Source: Mycolicibacterium gilvum
GTDB taxonomy: Bacteria; Actinomycetota; Actinomycetes; Mycobacteriales; Mycobacteriaceae
NCBI RefSeq assembly: GCF_900454025.1
Contig: NZ_UGQM01000001.1
Coordinates: forward strand, 5,456,001 to 5,520,000
Direction: 5' to 3'
Length of the DNA: 64,000 nt
The position numbers and the translations under genes are program-made. Shown piece after piece: positions 1-9,734 of the stretch; the stretch's first letter is position 1; every line of letters begins with the position of its first letter. The notes below the pieces were generated by a model. That model saw only the letters and a program-made list of their open reading frames with translations. It was not told the origin of the DNA and did not search any database.

Positions 1-176
1 TGGACGTCCGGTTCAACTGGCACACCATGTACTTCCGCTACAAGACCGTCGACCCCTATTACGGCACCTCCTTCTACACCATCGACTTCGGCGGCGAGCA
101 ACCGTTGATCCGCCGCAAGACCGTGGTGCTCAAGAACGACTACATCCACCACGTGGTGGACGTCTACCACTTCTGA
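1..176 (+). CDS. benB: Benzoate 1,2-dioxygenase small (beta) subunit, C-terminal part
   Basis: Only the last 57 residues are in the window; the 5' end lies upstream. The frame, read from base 3, ends with an aromatic, hydrophilic tail (YYGTSFYTIDFGGEQ, then VVLKNDYIHHVVDVYHF). This is typical of beta subunits of aromatic-ring-hydroxylating dioxygenases, and the neighbour fixes it as BenB. The subunit supports the BenA Rieske/mononuclear-iron subunit that converts benzoate to its cis-diol. The stop lies 10 bases before the proposed start of the next gene, so the two are almost certainly one operon. Family identity is clear; the substrate is inferred from context. Confidence 0.85.
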   Translation, partial: DVRFNWHTMYFRYKTVDPYYGTSFYTIDFGGEQPLIRRKTVVLKNDYIHHVVDVYHF

Positions 177-186
177 GGTGAGCCCT

Positions 187-2733
187 GTGACCGAAACCTA
201 TTCGGTGGCACTGTCGTTCGAGGACGGCGTCACGCGATTCATCAACTGCCGACCCGACCAGACCGTGGCCGACGCGTCCTACCGGCAGCGTATCAACATC
301 CCGCTGGATTGCCGCGACGGCGCGTGCGGTACCTGTAAGGCGTTGTGCGAGACCGGCAGTTATGACGGCGGGACCTACATCGACGACGCGCTGGCCCCCG
401 ACGAGGCGGCCGCCGGATACGTGTTGCCGTGCAGCATGAAACCGCGCTCCGACCTGGTCCTGCAGATCGCGGCCACCTCGGACTCCGCCAAGACCGAGGC
501 CGCCACCTACCAGGGCACGCTGACCCTGCTGGAGCGGCTCTCACCGACCACCGTCAAGATCGGGATCGAGATCCCCAACCGCGGTGAACTCGCCTTCCTG
601 CCCGGCCAGTACGTCAACATCGCCGTACCGGGTACCGATCAGACCCGCTCGTACTCCTTCTCGAACGCACCGCACGAGGAGCTGCTGACCTTCCTGGTCA
701 AGCTCAGCCCCGGCGGCGCGATGTCGGACTACCTGGCGCACCGCGCGCAGGTCGGGGACGCGGTGACGTTCACCGGTCCCAACGGATCCTTCTTCCTGCG
801 GGAGGCGCAGCGCCCCGTGCTGCTGCTGGCCGGCGGCACCGGGCTGGCACCGATCCTGGCGATGCTGCGCACCATGCGCGCGGCGGGCAGCACCCGCACC
901 ACCCACCTGATCTACGGCGTCAGCTCCGACGACGACCTGACCGCCGTCGACGAGATCGAGGAGATCGGCGCGCAGCTCCCGTCGTTCACCTGGGACTACT
1001 GCGTGTCCGATCCGGCGAGCTCGGCACCCAACCGGGGGCCCGACCGGGCCTACGTCACCAGCCTGATCGCCCCGCACCACCTCCATGACGGGGATCTGGC
1101 CATCTACCTGTGCGGACCGCCGCCGATGGTGGAGGCGGTGCGCACACACCTGAACACCGCCGGAGTCGAACCCACCGGCTTCTACTACGAGAAGTTCGGA
1201 CTGGCGACGACGAGGCCGACCGCGTCGTCCGCCTCTTTGCCCACCCCGACCGCCGATTCCCCGGCCATCGAGGCCGAGGCGCTCCTCCCGGTGCCCGACG
1301 CGCGTTCGGTGGCGGGGCAGGTCGTGTTGCGGCCCGCCGATCTGCGGCCCGTCCAGAACCGACCGACCCTGGTCGACGACGGCGCGATCCGTCGCCTCGC
1401 CGGGCAGACCGTCTTCGGCCCACTCGCCGAACCGGCCGACGATGCGACCGTGGTCAGCGACGACGGCTACCAGATCGGCGAGGAGCATCCCGAGGTCCGG
1501 GAGTCCGACGCGATCTTCGAGGCCCGCTCGGCACTGGAGTTGGGGGCGCTGGAACTGACGATGGGCCGGCTGTCGAGCGCCCAGCTCGCCGGGTACCGGT
1601 TGCTGGCCGAGTCGACGTTGCCCTACGTCGACGGGGATCGCTTCGTCGACGCCGAGCAGTACACCGAGACCAACGCCGCGTTCCACGACTACCTGTTCAC
1701 GCTGACCCGCAACGACCATCTGCTGCAGGCGTATCAGGCGCTGGGCGTGAAGGGCCGGATGTCCGAGGTACTGCGCCACGCGACGTGGTGCCATCCGCGG
1801 TGCGCGCAGGACCACGTCGACATCGTCGCCGCGTTCGAGGCCGGGGACCGCGACGCGGCCCGCAGCCTGATCGCCGCGCACGCCGAGCGGTCCAAGCAGA
1901 CGATGCGCCGGGCGATGGCCGAGACCGCGGAGGCGTCGGCGCCGGTGTTCGTGACCCCGGGCCGGTTCGCCGGCAAGGTCGTGGTCGTCACCGGCGCGGC
2001 GCAGGGCATCGGTGAGCGCACGGCGCGCCGCATCCACGCCGAGGGCGGTGTCCTGGTGCTCGCCGACCGTTCCGAACTCGTCAAGGAGCTCGCCGACGAG
2101 CTGGCGGCCACCTCGGCCGCGGTGGCCGTGACGGCCGACCTCGAACACCATGAGGGTGCGGAATCGGTCGTACAGCAGGCCCTTTCGGCGTTCGGACGGA
2201 TCGACGTCCTGATCAACAACGTGGGTGGGGCGATCAACTTCAAACCGTTCACCGAGTTCACCGCCGCCGAGGTGCGCGCCGAGATCGACCGGTCGTTGAT
2301 GACCACGCTGTACTCGTGCCATGCGGCGCTGCCCTCGATGGTGTCGCGGGGGCGCGGCGTCATCGTCAACGTCTCCTCGGCCGCGACAAGGGGTATCCAC
2401 CGGATCCCGTATTCGGCGGCCAAGGGCGGGATCAACGCGATCACCGCGTCGCTGGCGATGGAGTACGCCGACGCCGGCATCAGGGTCGTCGCCACCGCGC
2501 CGGGCGGCACCGCCGCACCGCCGCGGCGGATCTCGCGGGGCACACCCGTCCCGCGTGATGAGACCGAGCAGGCGTGGTTCGACGCGCACATCACCCAGAC
2601 CCTGGACTCCTCCCTGCTCAAGCGGTACGGCACGCTCGACGAGCAGGCGGCGGCGATCTGCTTCCTTGCCTCCGACGAAGCGGCCTACATCACCGGCACC
2701 GTGTTGCCCGTCGCCGGTGGCGATCTGGGCTGA
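187..2733 (+). CDS. benC-benD: BenC-FCD-BenD fusion: benzoate dioxygenase reductase joined to cis-diol dehydrogenase
   Basis: Three modules are read in one 848-residue frame. Residues 1 to about 340 are a BenC-type reductase: a plant-type [2Fe-2S] ferredoxin with Cys42, Cys47, Cys50 and Cys82, a flavin motif (RSYSFSNAP), an NAD motif (GGTGLAPILAMLR) and the end motif CGPPPM. After a linker, residues about 435-585 look like an FCD domain, the effector half of GntR regulators (ETNAAFHDYLF, then DHVDIVAAFEAGD), with no DNA-binding domain. Residues about 594-848 are a short-chain dehydrogenase (VVTGAAQGIG, NNVGG, YSAAK) matching BenD, which oxidises the benzoate cis-diol to catechol with loss of CO2. 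GTG at 187 is preferred because GAGG sits 8 bases upstream; GTG at 178 is also in frame. Length is about the sum of separate BenC and BenD plus the FCD insert. Confidence 0.88.
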   Translation: MTETYSVALSFEDGVTRFINCRPDQTVADASYRQRINIPLDCRDGACGTCKALCETGSYDGGTYIDDALAPDEAAAGYVLPCSMKPRSDLVLQIAATSDSAKTEAATYQGTLTLLERLSPTTVKIGIEIPNRGELAFLPGQYVNIAVPGTDQTRSYSFSNAPHEELLTFLVKLSPGGAMSDYLAHRAQVGDAVTFTGPNGSFFLREAQRPVLLLAGGTGLAPILAMLRTMRAAGSTRTTHLIYGVSSDDDLTAVDEIEEIGAQLPSFTWDYCVSDPASSAPNRGPDRAYVTSLIAPHHLHDGDLAIYLCGPPPMVEAVRTHLNTAGVEPTGFYYEKFGLATTRPTASSASLPTPTADSPAIEAEALLPVPDARSVAGQVVLRPADLRPVQNRPTLVDDGAIRRLAGQTVFGPLAEPADDATVVSDDGYQIGEEHPEVRESDAIFEARSALELGALELTMGRLSSAQLAGYRLLAESTLPYVDGDRFVDAEQYTETNAAFHDYLFTLTRNDHLLQAYQALGVKGRMSEVLRHATWCHPRCAQDHVDIVAAFEAGDRDAARSLIAAHAERSKQTMRRAMAETAEASAPVFVTPGRFAGKVVVVTGAAQGIGERTARRIHAEGGVLVLADRSELVKELADELAATSAAVAVTADLEHHEGAESVVQQALSAFGRIDVLINNVGGAINFKPFTEFTAAEVRAEIDRSLMTTLYSCHAALPSMVSRGRGVIVNVSSAATRGIHRIPYSAAKGGINAITASLAMEYADAGIRVVATAPGGTAAPPRRISRGTPVPRDETEQAWFDAHITQTLDSSLLKRYGTLDEQAAAICFLASDEAAYITGTVLPVAGGDLG

Positions 2734-2773
2734 TCGCCCGGGAGCCGGTATCGCCCGCCCCTACGATGGGTGG

Positions 2774-5386
2774 GTGCCCATGGCGCCTGTCACGTTCGTC
2801 GGTCGCTCCGGTGACCTCGACGAGTTGATCCGGCGGACGGCGGCGACGGTGAGCGACGGGTCCGCCGTGGTCACGGTCCGGGGCGCCCCGGGGATTGGGA
2901 AGACCGCGCTGCTCCGGCAGGTCGCCGCCACGGTGCCGAACTCTCGGTGGGCCACCGCGGTGCCGTGGGAGAGCACAGTCGACGGCGCGGTGCTGTCGCA
3001 GCTGTCCCCCGAACCCGGAGCCGAACAGCTGGCCCGCGCGCTCGCCGGCGACGATCCGACCCTGCTCGTCGTCGACGACGCACAGCATGCCGATTCGGCG
3101 TCGCTGCAGGCACTTTCGACACTGATACGTCACCACCGGTCGCTACCGGTGCTCCTCGTCCTCGTGACCGACGGGCACCCGCTGCCTGTCCCGGGGCTGG
3201 ACGGTGACGAGCTGGTGATGACCGGGCTGGACGTTCGCGAGGTGGCCGCGCTCGCCTCGGCGCGCGGGCATGTGCTGCCGGCGCTGATGGTGGACCGCCT
3301 CACCCGTCACACCGCGGGCCACCCCGGCCATGTGCGGGCCCTGCTCGACGAACTGCCGGCGCAGACGTGGAGCCGGCTGGACGCCCCGCTGCCCGCCCCG
3401 CGGAAGGTCGTCGCACAGGTCGAGCGGGAGCTGGCCGCGGCGGGTGACGGCGGACGGGCGCTGGCGTTCGCGCTCGCCGTCCTCGGCGAGGAGGCGACGC
3501 TGTCGGAGGCCGTCCTGCTCGCCGGCATCGACGACCCGTTGGCCGCCGTGGCGGCGGCGACCGGCGCCGGCCTGGTGCGTACCGGTGACCCGCTGGAGCC
3601 GCGGTTGCGCGATCCGCTCGCCGTGGCAGCCGTACTCGACGTGTGCGGTGTGCAGGCGACGGCGGACGCTCATCGCCGTGCCGCCGACGTCGTCACCGAT
3701 CCTGTTGCGCGGCTTAGTCATCGCGTCGCGGCCACCCCCGTTCCCGACGAGGCGCTGGCCGACGAGGTGGATGCGCTGGCCCGCTCGTCGGGCGCCGACG
3801 GCGAGTGGAGCCGCGCCGCCGTGCTGTTCCGTGACGCGGCCCGGCTGACGGCCGCCCCACTGCTGCGCGACGAACGACTCACGTGTTCGGTCGACGCGCT
3901 GGTGGCCGCGGGGGACTGCGTGGGCGCGGCGGCGATGGTGCCGACCGTGGAGAATCTGCGCGAAACACCCCTGCGCAACGCCACATTGGCCTACCTGGCG
4001 ATCCTGCGGGGCCGCGCCACCGAGGCCGAGGTGCGGCTGCGTCGCGCCTGGGACATCGTCCACATCGACCGCGACACCGACACCGCGGCGTTCATCGCCC
4101 AGCGTCACGTCCTGCACGCACTCGTCCACTGTCAGGGCGAGGAGTTGGTGGCCTGGGCCGATCGCGCGCTGGCGCTCGCGGAGCGCGACTCCCCGGCGGG
4201 CATCGAGGCCGCCGCGATCCGCGGGCTGGGTCTGCTGGCGTCCGGGCAGCCGCGCCGCGCCGCCGCAGAGTACGACGACCTGCACGAGCGGGTCCGGCAC
4301 GGGGCGCAGGCGCAGCGCGTCGTGATGGGGCGCGGGTGGGTTCAGCTCATGCGCGACGACGTCGAGGGCGCCCGGTCCAGTCTCGAAAGTGCCGTCGCGG
4401 CGGCAGGTCTCGGCGGTTCGACGCGCATCACGCTGTGGTCGCACGCGTGGCTGGCCCGGACCCAGTTCAGCCTCGGGGAGTGGGACGCGGCACTGGCGAG
4501 TGTGGCGCACGGCCGTCGGCTGGCCGAGACGAGCGGAATCGTGTTGGTCACACCGCTGCTCGAGTGGACCGCCGGACAGATCGCCGCGTTGCGCGGCGAC
4601 TGGGAGGCTGCGCACGCGGCGGCGCACGCCGCTGCGGTGGGTGGCGAGTACGCGATGATGCGCATCCCGGCGCTGCTGGTGCGCGCGCAGATCGCCGAGG
4701 CGCAGGCCGACTACGCCACGGTTCGCCGTGTTCTGGAGCCGCTCACGACGCTGGCCCCCGGCACCTCGCTGCAGGAGCCGGGGTACTGGCCGTGGGTCGA
4801 CGCCCTGGCCAACGCGATGGTGCTCACCGGTGATCTGGCGGCGGCGGAGGATTTCCTGCGTCCCCACGCCCAGCGCGCCAAGAGCCGGGGGCACCGCAGT
4901 GCGCAGGCCCGTCTCGGGTGGGTGCGCGGCCGCCTTCTCGGCGCCCGGGGTGACATCGCCTCGGCCCGCGAGGCTTTCGAGCAGTCCTTGGCGCTGCTCG
5001 ACGGGCTGCCGCTGCGCTACGAGACGGCGCGGGTGAACTTCGCGTACGGGCAGACCCTGCGCCGGGCCGGCAAGAGGCGGGAAGCGGACACGGTGATCAG
5101 CGCGGCACGGGAGCTCTACGTCGCCCTCGGCGCCGACACCTACGTGGCGCGCTGCGATCGCGAGCTGAAAGCCGGTGGCCTGCACCAGAGCCGCGAGTCA
5201 CGCCACACCGTCGAGCTCACCCCGCAGGAGGAGGCGGTCTCGACGCTGGTGTCCCGGGGACTGTCGAACCGCGAGGTCGCCGCGGAACTCTACGTCTCCC
5301 CGAAGACGGTGCAGTACCACCTGACCCGGATCTACGCCAAGCTCGGCATCCGGTCACGCTCGGAGCTTGCCGCGCTGAGACGGTGA
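2774..5386 (+). CDS. Large ATP-binding LuxR-family (LAL-type) transcriptional regulator
   Basis: An 870-residue regulator. Near the N-terminus is an AAA/STAND ATPase with Walker A ([11 protein letters not shown]) and a Walker B-like stretch ([12 protein letters not shown]). A long Ala/Arg-rich helical middle resembles TPR repeats. The C-terminal 60 residues are a LuxR/GerE helix-turn-helix ([20 protein letters not shown], then [16 protein letters not shown]). It starts 40 bases after the benzoate fusion gene and faces the pca operon, so it probably senses a catabolic metabolite and controls one or both; this is inferred from position. GTG 2774 or ATG 2780 could be the start. Its last 55 bases overlap pcaJ on the other strand. 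Confidence 0.85.
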   Translation: MPMAPVTFVGRSGDLDELIRRTAATVSDGSAVVTVRGAPGIGKTALLRQVAATVPNSRWATAVPWESTVDGAVLSQLSPEPGAEQLARALAGDDPTLLVVDDAQHADSASLQALSTLIRHHRSLPVLLVLVTDGHPLPVPGLDGDELVMTGLDVREVAALASARGHVLPALMVDRLTRHTAGHPGHVRALLDELPAQTWSRLDAPLPAPRKVVAQVERELAAAGDGGRALAFALAVLGEEATLSEAVLLAGIDDPLAAVAAATGAGLVRTGDPLEPRLRDPLAVAAVLDVCGVQATADAHRRAADVVTDPVARLSHRVAATPVPDEALADEVDALARSSGADGEWSRAAVLFRDAARLTAAPLLRDERLTCSVDALVAAGDCVGAAAMVPTVENLRETPLRNATLAYLAILRGRATEAEVRLRRAWDIVHIDRDTDTAAFIAQRHVLHALVHCQGEELVAWADRALALAERDSPAGIEAAAIRGLGLLASGQPRRAAAEYDDLHERVRHGAQAQRVVMGRGWVQLMRDDVEGARSSLESAVAAAGLGGSTRITLWSHAWLARTQFSLGEWDAALASVAHGRRLAETSGIVLVTPLLEWTAGQIAALRGDWEAAHAAAHAAAVGGEYAMMRIPALLVRAQIAEAQADYATVRRVLEPLTTLAPGTSLQEPGYWPWVDALANAMVLTGDLAAAEDFLRPHAQRAKSRGHRSAQARLGWVRGRLLGARGDIASAREAFEQSLALLDGLPLRYETARVNFAYGQTLRRAGKRREADTVISAARELYVALGADTYVARCDRELKAGGLHQSRESRHTVELTPQEEAVSTLVSRGLSNREVAAELYVSPKTVQYHLTRIYAKLGIRSRSELAALRR

Positions 5387-6018
5387 CGGTGGTCGCTGAC
5401 GGGCGCGCCGGTCTTCGCGGCCACCTCGTCGAGGTCGACTCCGGGGGCGAGCTCCACCACGCCGAACTCGGTGCCGGTCACATCGAAGACACCGAGGTCG
5501 GTGATGACCCGTTGGACGACGGCCTTCCCGGTCAGCGGCAGATCGCACGACGAGACGAGTTTGGCGGCACCGTTTTTCGAGACGTGGTCCATCAGCACGA
5601 TCACCTTGGCGGCGCCGTTGACGAGGTCCATGGCCCCGCCCATTCCCTTGACCATCGAGCCGGGCACCATCCAGTTGGCCAGATCGCCGTTGACGGCGAC
5701 CTGCATTCCGCCGAGCACCGCGACGTCGACGTGCCCGCCGCGGATCATCGCGAAGCTGGTCGCCGAGTCGAAGAACGACGCCCCGGCGACCACCGAGACG
5801 GTCTGCTTGCCGGCGTTGACCAGATCGGGATCGACCTCGTCGTCGTACGGGAACGGTCCGACGCCCAGGATGCCGTTCTCGGCGTGCAACGTGACGTCGG
5901 AGCCTTCCGGCAGATGGTCGGGAATCAGTGTGGGCAGCCCGATTCCGAGGTTGACGTAGTCACCGTCGCGCAGCTCACGCGCCGCGCGCGCGGCCATCTC
6001 GGTCCGTGTCCAGCTCAT
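5332..6018 (-). CDS. pcaJ: 3-oxoadipate CoA-transferase subunit B
   Basis: This 228-residue protein is the beta subunit of the class I CoA-transferase that moves CoA from succinyl-CoA to 3-oxoadipate. The active-site glutamate motif is visible ([11 protein letters not shown]), as are glycine-rich stretches ([11 protein letters not shown]). The start ATG at 6018 overlaps the pcaI stop as ATGA, so translation is probably coupled. The last 20 or so residues ([20 protein letters not shown]) lie in the antisense overlap with the LAL regulator and look like a non-conserved tail. The homologous acetoacetate and succinyl-CoA transferases are hard to separate by sequence; pcaD and pcaF next door support the 3-oxoadipate role. 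Confidence 0.9.
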   Translation of the reverse strand: MSWTRTEMAARAARELRDGDYVNLGIGLPTLIPDHLPEGSDVTLHAENGILGVGPFPYDDEVDPDLVNAGKQTVSVVAGASFFDSATSFAMIRGGHVDVAVLGGMQVAVNGDLANWMVPGSMVKGMGGAMDLVNGAAKVIVLMDHVSKNGAAKLVSSCDLPLTGKAVVQRVITDLGVFDVTGTEFGVVELAPGVDLDEVAAKTGAPVSDHRHRLSAASSERDRMPSLA

Positions 6019-6800
6019 GCCGATACCTCCTGCGGGATCCGCGGTCGGGTGGTGCGTTTCTCGATGCCCTTGCGGGCGGCCTGATCCGGGCTCAGCTCGA
6101 CGACACGCTGGACGAAGATGCCGGGCAGGTGCACCTCGTCGGGGTGCAGCTCACCGACCTCGACCACCCGCTCGGCTTCCACCACGGTGATCCGTCCGGC
6201 CATCGCCGCGGGCGGGTTGAAATTGCGTGCGGCGGCGTGGAACACACAGTTGCCGGCTCGGTCGGCGACGGCGGCGCGCACGAGCGCGAAGTCGGTGACG
6301 ATCGACTCCTCCAGCAGCATCTGCCGGCCGCCGAAGGTGCGCACCTCCTTGGGTGGAGAGGCCAGCGCGACGCTGCCGTCGGGGTGATAGCGCCACGGCA
6401 GGCCGCCGTCGGCGACCAGCGTGCCCACCCCGGTCGGGGTGAAGAACGCGCCGATACCGCTGCCGCCGGCGCGCAGTCGCTCGGCCAGGGTGCCCTGCGG
6501 GGTCAGTTCCACGGTGAGCTCACCGGACAGGTACTGGCGGGCGAACTCCTTGTTGTCCCCGACGTAGGAGGCGATGACACGGGTGATCCGGTGCGCCTCC
6601 AGCAGGAGTCCGAGGCCCCCGCCGTCCACACCGCAGTTGTTGCTGACGATGGTCAGATCGTCGGCGCCCTGCTCCAGCAGCGCCTCGATCAGGAACCACG
6701 GGATGCCGGCCAGGCCGAAACCGCCGACGGCCAGGCTCGATCCGGACGGGATGTCGTCGACGGCGCCACGCGCCGATCCGACCACTTTGTCGAGGGTCAT
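6015..6800 (-). CDS. pcaI: 3-oxoadipate CoA-transferase subunit A
   Basis: A 261-residue alpha subunit of the same CoA-transferase. It shows the N-terminal glycine-rich motif [14 protein letters not shown], then [11 protein letters not shown], and the subunit-A landmark [13 protein letters not shown]. Both ends overlap neighbours by ATGA (pcaD stop/pcaI start at 6797-6800; pcaI stop/pcaJ start at 6015-6018). That predicts equal synthesis of the two subunits from one message. Function follows from family and operon. Confidence 0.92.
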   Translation of the reverse strand: MTLDKVVGSARGAVDDIPSGSSLAVGGFGLAGIPWFLIEALLEQGADDLTIVSNNCGVDGGGLGLLLEAHRITRVIASYVGDNKEFARQYLSGELTVELTPQGTLAERLRAGGSGIGAFFTPTGVGTLVADGGLPWRYHPDGSVALASPPKEVRTFGGRQMLLEESIVTDFALVRAAVADRAGNCVFHAAARNFNPPAAMAGRITVVEAERVVEVGELHPDEVHLPGIFVQRVVELSPDQAARKGIEKRTTRPRIPQEVSA

Positions 6801-7567
6801 CGCTGCTCCAGGTGTTCGATGATGGCGGGGGTGATCTGCTCGGGCTGCTCGGCGTTGGCCAGGTGCGCGGCGCCGTCGACGACCAGCAGCCGGGCACCGG
6901 GGATTCCGGACACGATCTGTTGAAGCTTGGCCGGCGGGGTCGCCGGGTCGTCGGCGCCGGCGATCGCGAGTGTCGGCGCGGTGATCGTCGGGAGTTGTTC
7001 GCGCAGGTCGAGTTCGGCGATCGCCTCACAGCACGAGGCATACCCCTCGGCCGGGGTGGCGGCGATCATGTCCACCCATTCGGCGCGCTCGGCCGGATGG
7101 GTTTCCAGGTGGCTCAGCGTGAACCAGCGGGCGATCACCGCGGGTGCGACGGATTCGGCGCCGCCGGCCCGCACCGCCGCGGCACGGTCGGTCCAGGCCT
7201 GCGCGGGCGCCAGTTCGGCTGCGGTGCACAGCAGCACCATCCGGTTCACCCGGTCGGGGTTGCGCGCGGCGACCCGCATCGCGGTCATCCCACCCAGCGA
7301 CAGGCCGACCAGATGCGCGGTGTCGATGCCGCGGCGGTCGAGGATCCCGACCACGTCGTCGGCGAGGTCGTCGATCGAGTACGGTCCGTCGGGCACCGGG
7401 GAGGCGCCGTGGCCGCGGGTGTCGTAGCGCAGCACCCGGAATCGGCGTTCCAGCGCGTCGAGTTGGGCGTCCCACATGCGGTGGGTCGCCCCGAGTGAGT
7501 TGGACAGCACCACCGCGGGCCCGTCGGGCAGGCCGCTCTCGATCACGTGGACGTCGACGGCGCTCAT
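6797..7567 (-). CDS. pcaD: 3-oxoadipate enol-lactonase
   Basis: An alpha/beta hydrolase of 256 residues that opens 3-oxoadipate enol-lactone to 3-oxoadipate, the step before the CoA-transferase. Visible are the nucleophile elbow GLSLGG, a likely catalytic Asp in [10 protein letters not shown] and His in [12 protein letters not shown]. The start is placed at ATG 7567, giving [12 protein letters not shown] and an ATGA overlap with the pcaF stop; the open frame continues upstream but only inside pcaF. It is not fused to a PcaC decarboxylase, unlike PcaL in some actinobacteria. Confidence 0.9.
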   Translation of the reverse strand: MSAVDVHVIESGLPDGPAVVLSNSLGATHRMWDAQLDALERRFRVLRYDTRGHGASPVPDGPYSIDDLADDVVGILDRRGIDTAHLVGLSLGGMTAMRVAARNPDRVNRMVLLCTAAELAPAQAWTDRAAAVRAGGAESVAPAVIARWFTLSHLETHPAERAEWVDMIAATPAEGYASCCEAIAELDLREQLPTITAPTLAIAGADDPATPPAKLQQIVSGIPGARLLVVDGAAHLANAEQPEQITPAIIEHLEQR

Positions 7568-8775
7568 CGTGTCACCTCGAACACCGCGGCCAGGCCCTGT
7601 CCCCCGCCGATGCACATCGCCTCCAGGACGTATCGCGCGTCACGCCGGCGCGCCTCGTAGGCGGCGGTGGCGAGAATCCTGGCGCCGGTGGCGCCGATCG
7701 GGTGCCCGAGCGAGATGCCGGAGCCGTTCGGGTTGAGACGGTCGTCGAGCGGGTCGATCTTCCATTCGGCGAGCACGGCGAGCACCTGCGCGGCGAAGGC
7801 CTCGTTGACCTCGATGAGGTCCATCTCGTCGAGGGTCAGGTCAGCGCGCTCCAGCGCCGCGGCGGCCGCGGAGACCGGACCTATCCCCATGGTCTCGGGT
7901 GCGCACCCGGTCACCGACCAGGAGCGCAGCGTCAGAAGGGGCTCCAGCGAACGTTTTTCGGCTTCGGCGCGGGTGGTCACGACGCACATCGCCGCGCCGT
8001 CGTTCTGGCCCGACGCGTTGCCCGCGGTGACCGTGGAGCCGGCGTCCACTCGGGACCGGATGGGTCGCAGCGCGGCGAGTTTGTCGGCCGTGAGATCGGT
8101 GCGCGGGTGTTCGTCGCGGTCGACGACGGTGTCCGCGCCGCCCCGTGCGCCGGGGACGGTGACGGGAACCATTTCGTCGACGAATGAACCGTTCTCGTGG
8201 GCGGCCACCGCGCGCCGATGGGACCGCAGCGCGAGCTCGTCTTGCTCCTCACGCTCGATCCCGTATTCCCTCCGCAGGTTCTCGGCGGTCTCGATCATGC
8301 CGCCGGCGACGGGATGGCTTGTCCCGCCCGCGGTTTCGCGCGCCCGGTCGAGCCGGTCCTGCAGCGCGATGCCGCCCTGGCGCACGCCGGTGCGCAGACC
8401 GAGTGCGTAGTGCTCGACGTTCGACATCGATTCGGCGCCTCCGGCGATCACGGTCCGGGCCGCACCGGTGGCGACCTGGCCGGCGGCGTAGAGCACGGCC
8501 TGCAGTCCGGACCCGCAGCGCCGGTCGATCTGCAGGCCGGGGACGGCGGTGCCCAGCCCGGCGTCGAGCGCGGCGACGCGACCCAGCGCCGGCGCCTCGC
8601 CGTTGGCATAGCCGTTGCCGAGGATCACGTCGTCGACGTCGCCCTCGCCGAGACCGGTGCGGTCGATCAGCGCACGCAGCGTGACGATGGCCAGGTCCGC
8701 GGCAGTCAGGGGCGACAGGGCGCCGCCCATGCGGCCGACCGGTGTACGTACCGGGTTGCAGATGACGACGTCCAT
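7564..8775 (-). CDS. pcaF: 3-oxoadipyl-CoA thiolase
   Basis: This 403-residue thiolase cleaves 3-oxoadipyl-CoA to succinyl-CoA and acetyl-CoA, the last step of the pathway. The acylation cysteine lies in DRRCGSGLQAV, followed by NEAFAAQ, the His motif GHPIGATGAR and the second Cys motif CIGGGQGLA. ATG at 8775 fits the usual thiolase N-terminus (MDVVICNPVRTPVG). It is the promoter-proximal gene of pcaFDIJ and diverges from a LysR gene across a short AT-rich spacer that holds an operator-like dyad. Confidence 0.92.
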   Translation of the reverse strand: MDVVICNPVRTPVGRMGGALSPLTAADLAIVTLRALIDRTGLGEGDVDDVILGNGYANGEAPALGRVAALDAGLGTAVPGLQIDRRCGSGLQAVLYAAGQVATGAARTVIAGGAESMSNVEHYALGLRTGVRQGGIALQDRLDRARETAGGTSHPVAGGMIETAENLRREYGIEREEQDELALRSHRRAVAAHENGSFVDEMVPVTVPGARGGADTVVDRDEHPRTDLTADKLAALRPIRSRVDAGSTVTAGNASGQNDGAAMCVVTTRAEAEKRSLEPLLTLRSWSVTGCAPETMGIGPVSAAAAALERADLTLDEMDLIEVNEAFAAQVLAVLAEWKIDPLDDRLNPNGSGISLGHPIGATGARILATAAYEARRRDARYVLEAMCIGGGQGLAAVFEVTR

Positions 8776-8799
8776 GCCTCGACGGTAGGCCGATCGAGG

Positions 8800-8847
8800 C
8801 ATATTCTGAAATACATAAATGTCATCTATTGATATGTAGAGAATATG
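8800..8847. promoter_or_regulatory. Nested inverted repeats in the pcaF/LysR divergent promoter
   Basis: An AT-rich island in GC-rich DNA. The outer dyad CATATTCT (8800-8807) / AGAATATG (8840-8847) is perfect over 8 bp. The inner dyad TACATA (8812-8817) / TATGTA (8833-8838) is perfect over 6 bp. The outer right arm includes the ATG of the LysR gene at 8845. LysR regulators typically bind such dyads between divergent genes, so the site probably serves both autorepression and pcaF control; binding is inferred. Confidence 0.6.
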
Positions 8848-9729
8848 GAACTGCGTCATCTGCGGTACTTCCGCGCCGTCGCCGAGGAACTCCACTTCGG
8901 GCGCGCGGCGCAGCGCCTGCTGATCGCCCAGCCGCCGTTGTCCCAGCAGATCCGTCAGTTGGAACGCGAGGTCGGGGTGGACCTTCTCCGGCGGACGACG
9001 CGCAGCGTCGAGCTGACCGAGGCCGGACGGGCGTTCCTGGAGCGGACCGTCCGCATCCTCGACGCCGTCGACGATGCGGTCGACCAGGCGCGTCGCATCG
9101 GCACGGGCGCCGAGGGGCGGTTGGTGGTGGGCTGCGTCGGGTCGGCCACCTACTCGCTGCTGCCGCGGCTGGTCCGGGAGCTGAGGGCCGCGCTGCCCGC
9201 CGTCGATCTCCGCGTGCGCGGCGAGATGCTGGCTCCCGAGCAACTGGCGGCGCTACACGACAAGGACATCGATCTCGCGCTGATGCGCCCGCCCGTCGAC
9301 GACCCGGCGCTGACCGCGGTGTCGCTGCGCCGCGACAGGCTGCTCGTCGCCCTTCCGGCCGGCCACCGCTGCGCCGACCGCGACGAGGTGTCGCTGGCCG
9401 ATCTGCGCGACGAGGACTTCATCAGCCATGCCGGCGGCGGCCGATCCCGGATGAGCGCGCTGCTGGCCGCGCTGTGCGCCGACGCGGGGTTCAGCCCCCG
9501 CATCCGCGACGAGGTCGACGAGACCTCGACGCTGGTCACGCTGGTGGCCGGGGGGCTGGGCGTCGCGCTCGTCCCCGAGCCGACCGCGGCTCTGGAGATC
9601 GGCGGGGTCACCTACCGGCCGCTGGTGGCGAAAGCCGGTGCGACGATCGAACTGCTGGCGGTATACCGGAGCGCTGACGCGACCCCGCTGACGGCGAAGG
9701 TCGTCGACGTCCTGCGCGCCACCGTCTGA
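8845..9729 (+). CDS. LysR-family transcriptional regulator, probable pca/ben activator
   Basis: A 294-residue LysR protein. The N-terminal winged helix-turn-helix (MELRHLRYFRAVAEELHFGR, then QPPLSQQIRQLE) is followed by a periplasmic-binding-protein-like effector domain, including a C-terminal stretch TLVTLVAGGLGVALVPEP. The first residues resemble the CatM/BenM/CatR group, whose effectors are muconate or benzoate. Divergence from pcaFDIJ supports control of the beta-ketoadipate genes. The ATG at 8845 lies within the palindromic operator, which favours negative autoregulation. The effector cannot be read from sequence. Confidence 0.9.
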   Translation: MELRHLRYFRAVAEELHFGRAAQRLLIAQPPLSQQIRQLEREVGVDLLRRTTRSVELTEAGRAFLERTVRILDAVDDAVDQARRIGTGAEGRLVVGCVGSATYSLLPRLVRELRAALPAVDLRVRGEMLAPEQLAALHDKDIDLALMRPPVDDPALTAVSLRRDRLLVALPAGHRCADRDEVSLADLRDEDFISHAGGGRSRMSALLAALCADAGFSPRIRDEVDETSTLVTLVAGGLGVALVPEPTAALEIGGVTYRPLVAKAGATIELLAVYRSADATPLTAKVVDVLRATV

Positions 9730-9734
9730 GTCCG

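Noticed and set aside
541..2589. Long open frame antisense to the benzoate fusion gene
   Set aside because: Arg/Gly/His-rich composition and no family motif; it is a high-GC shadow of the real gene.
3143..5185. Long open frame antisense to the LAL regulator
   Set aside because: No recognisable domain and a shadow-like Arg/Gln-rich composition; the sense strand has clear Walker and LuxR motifs.
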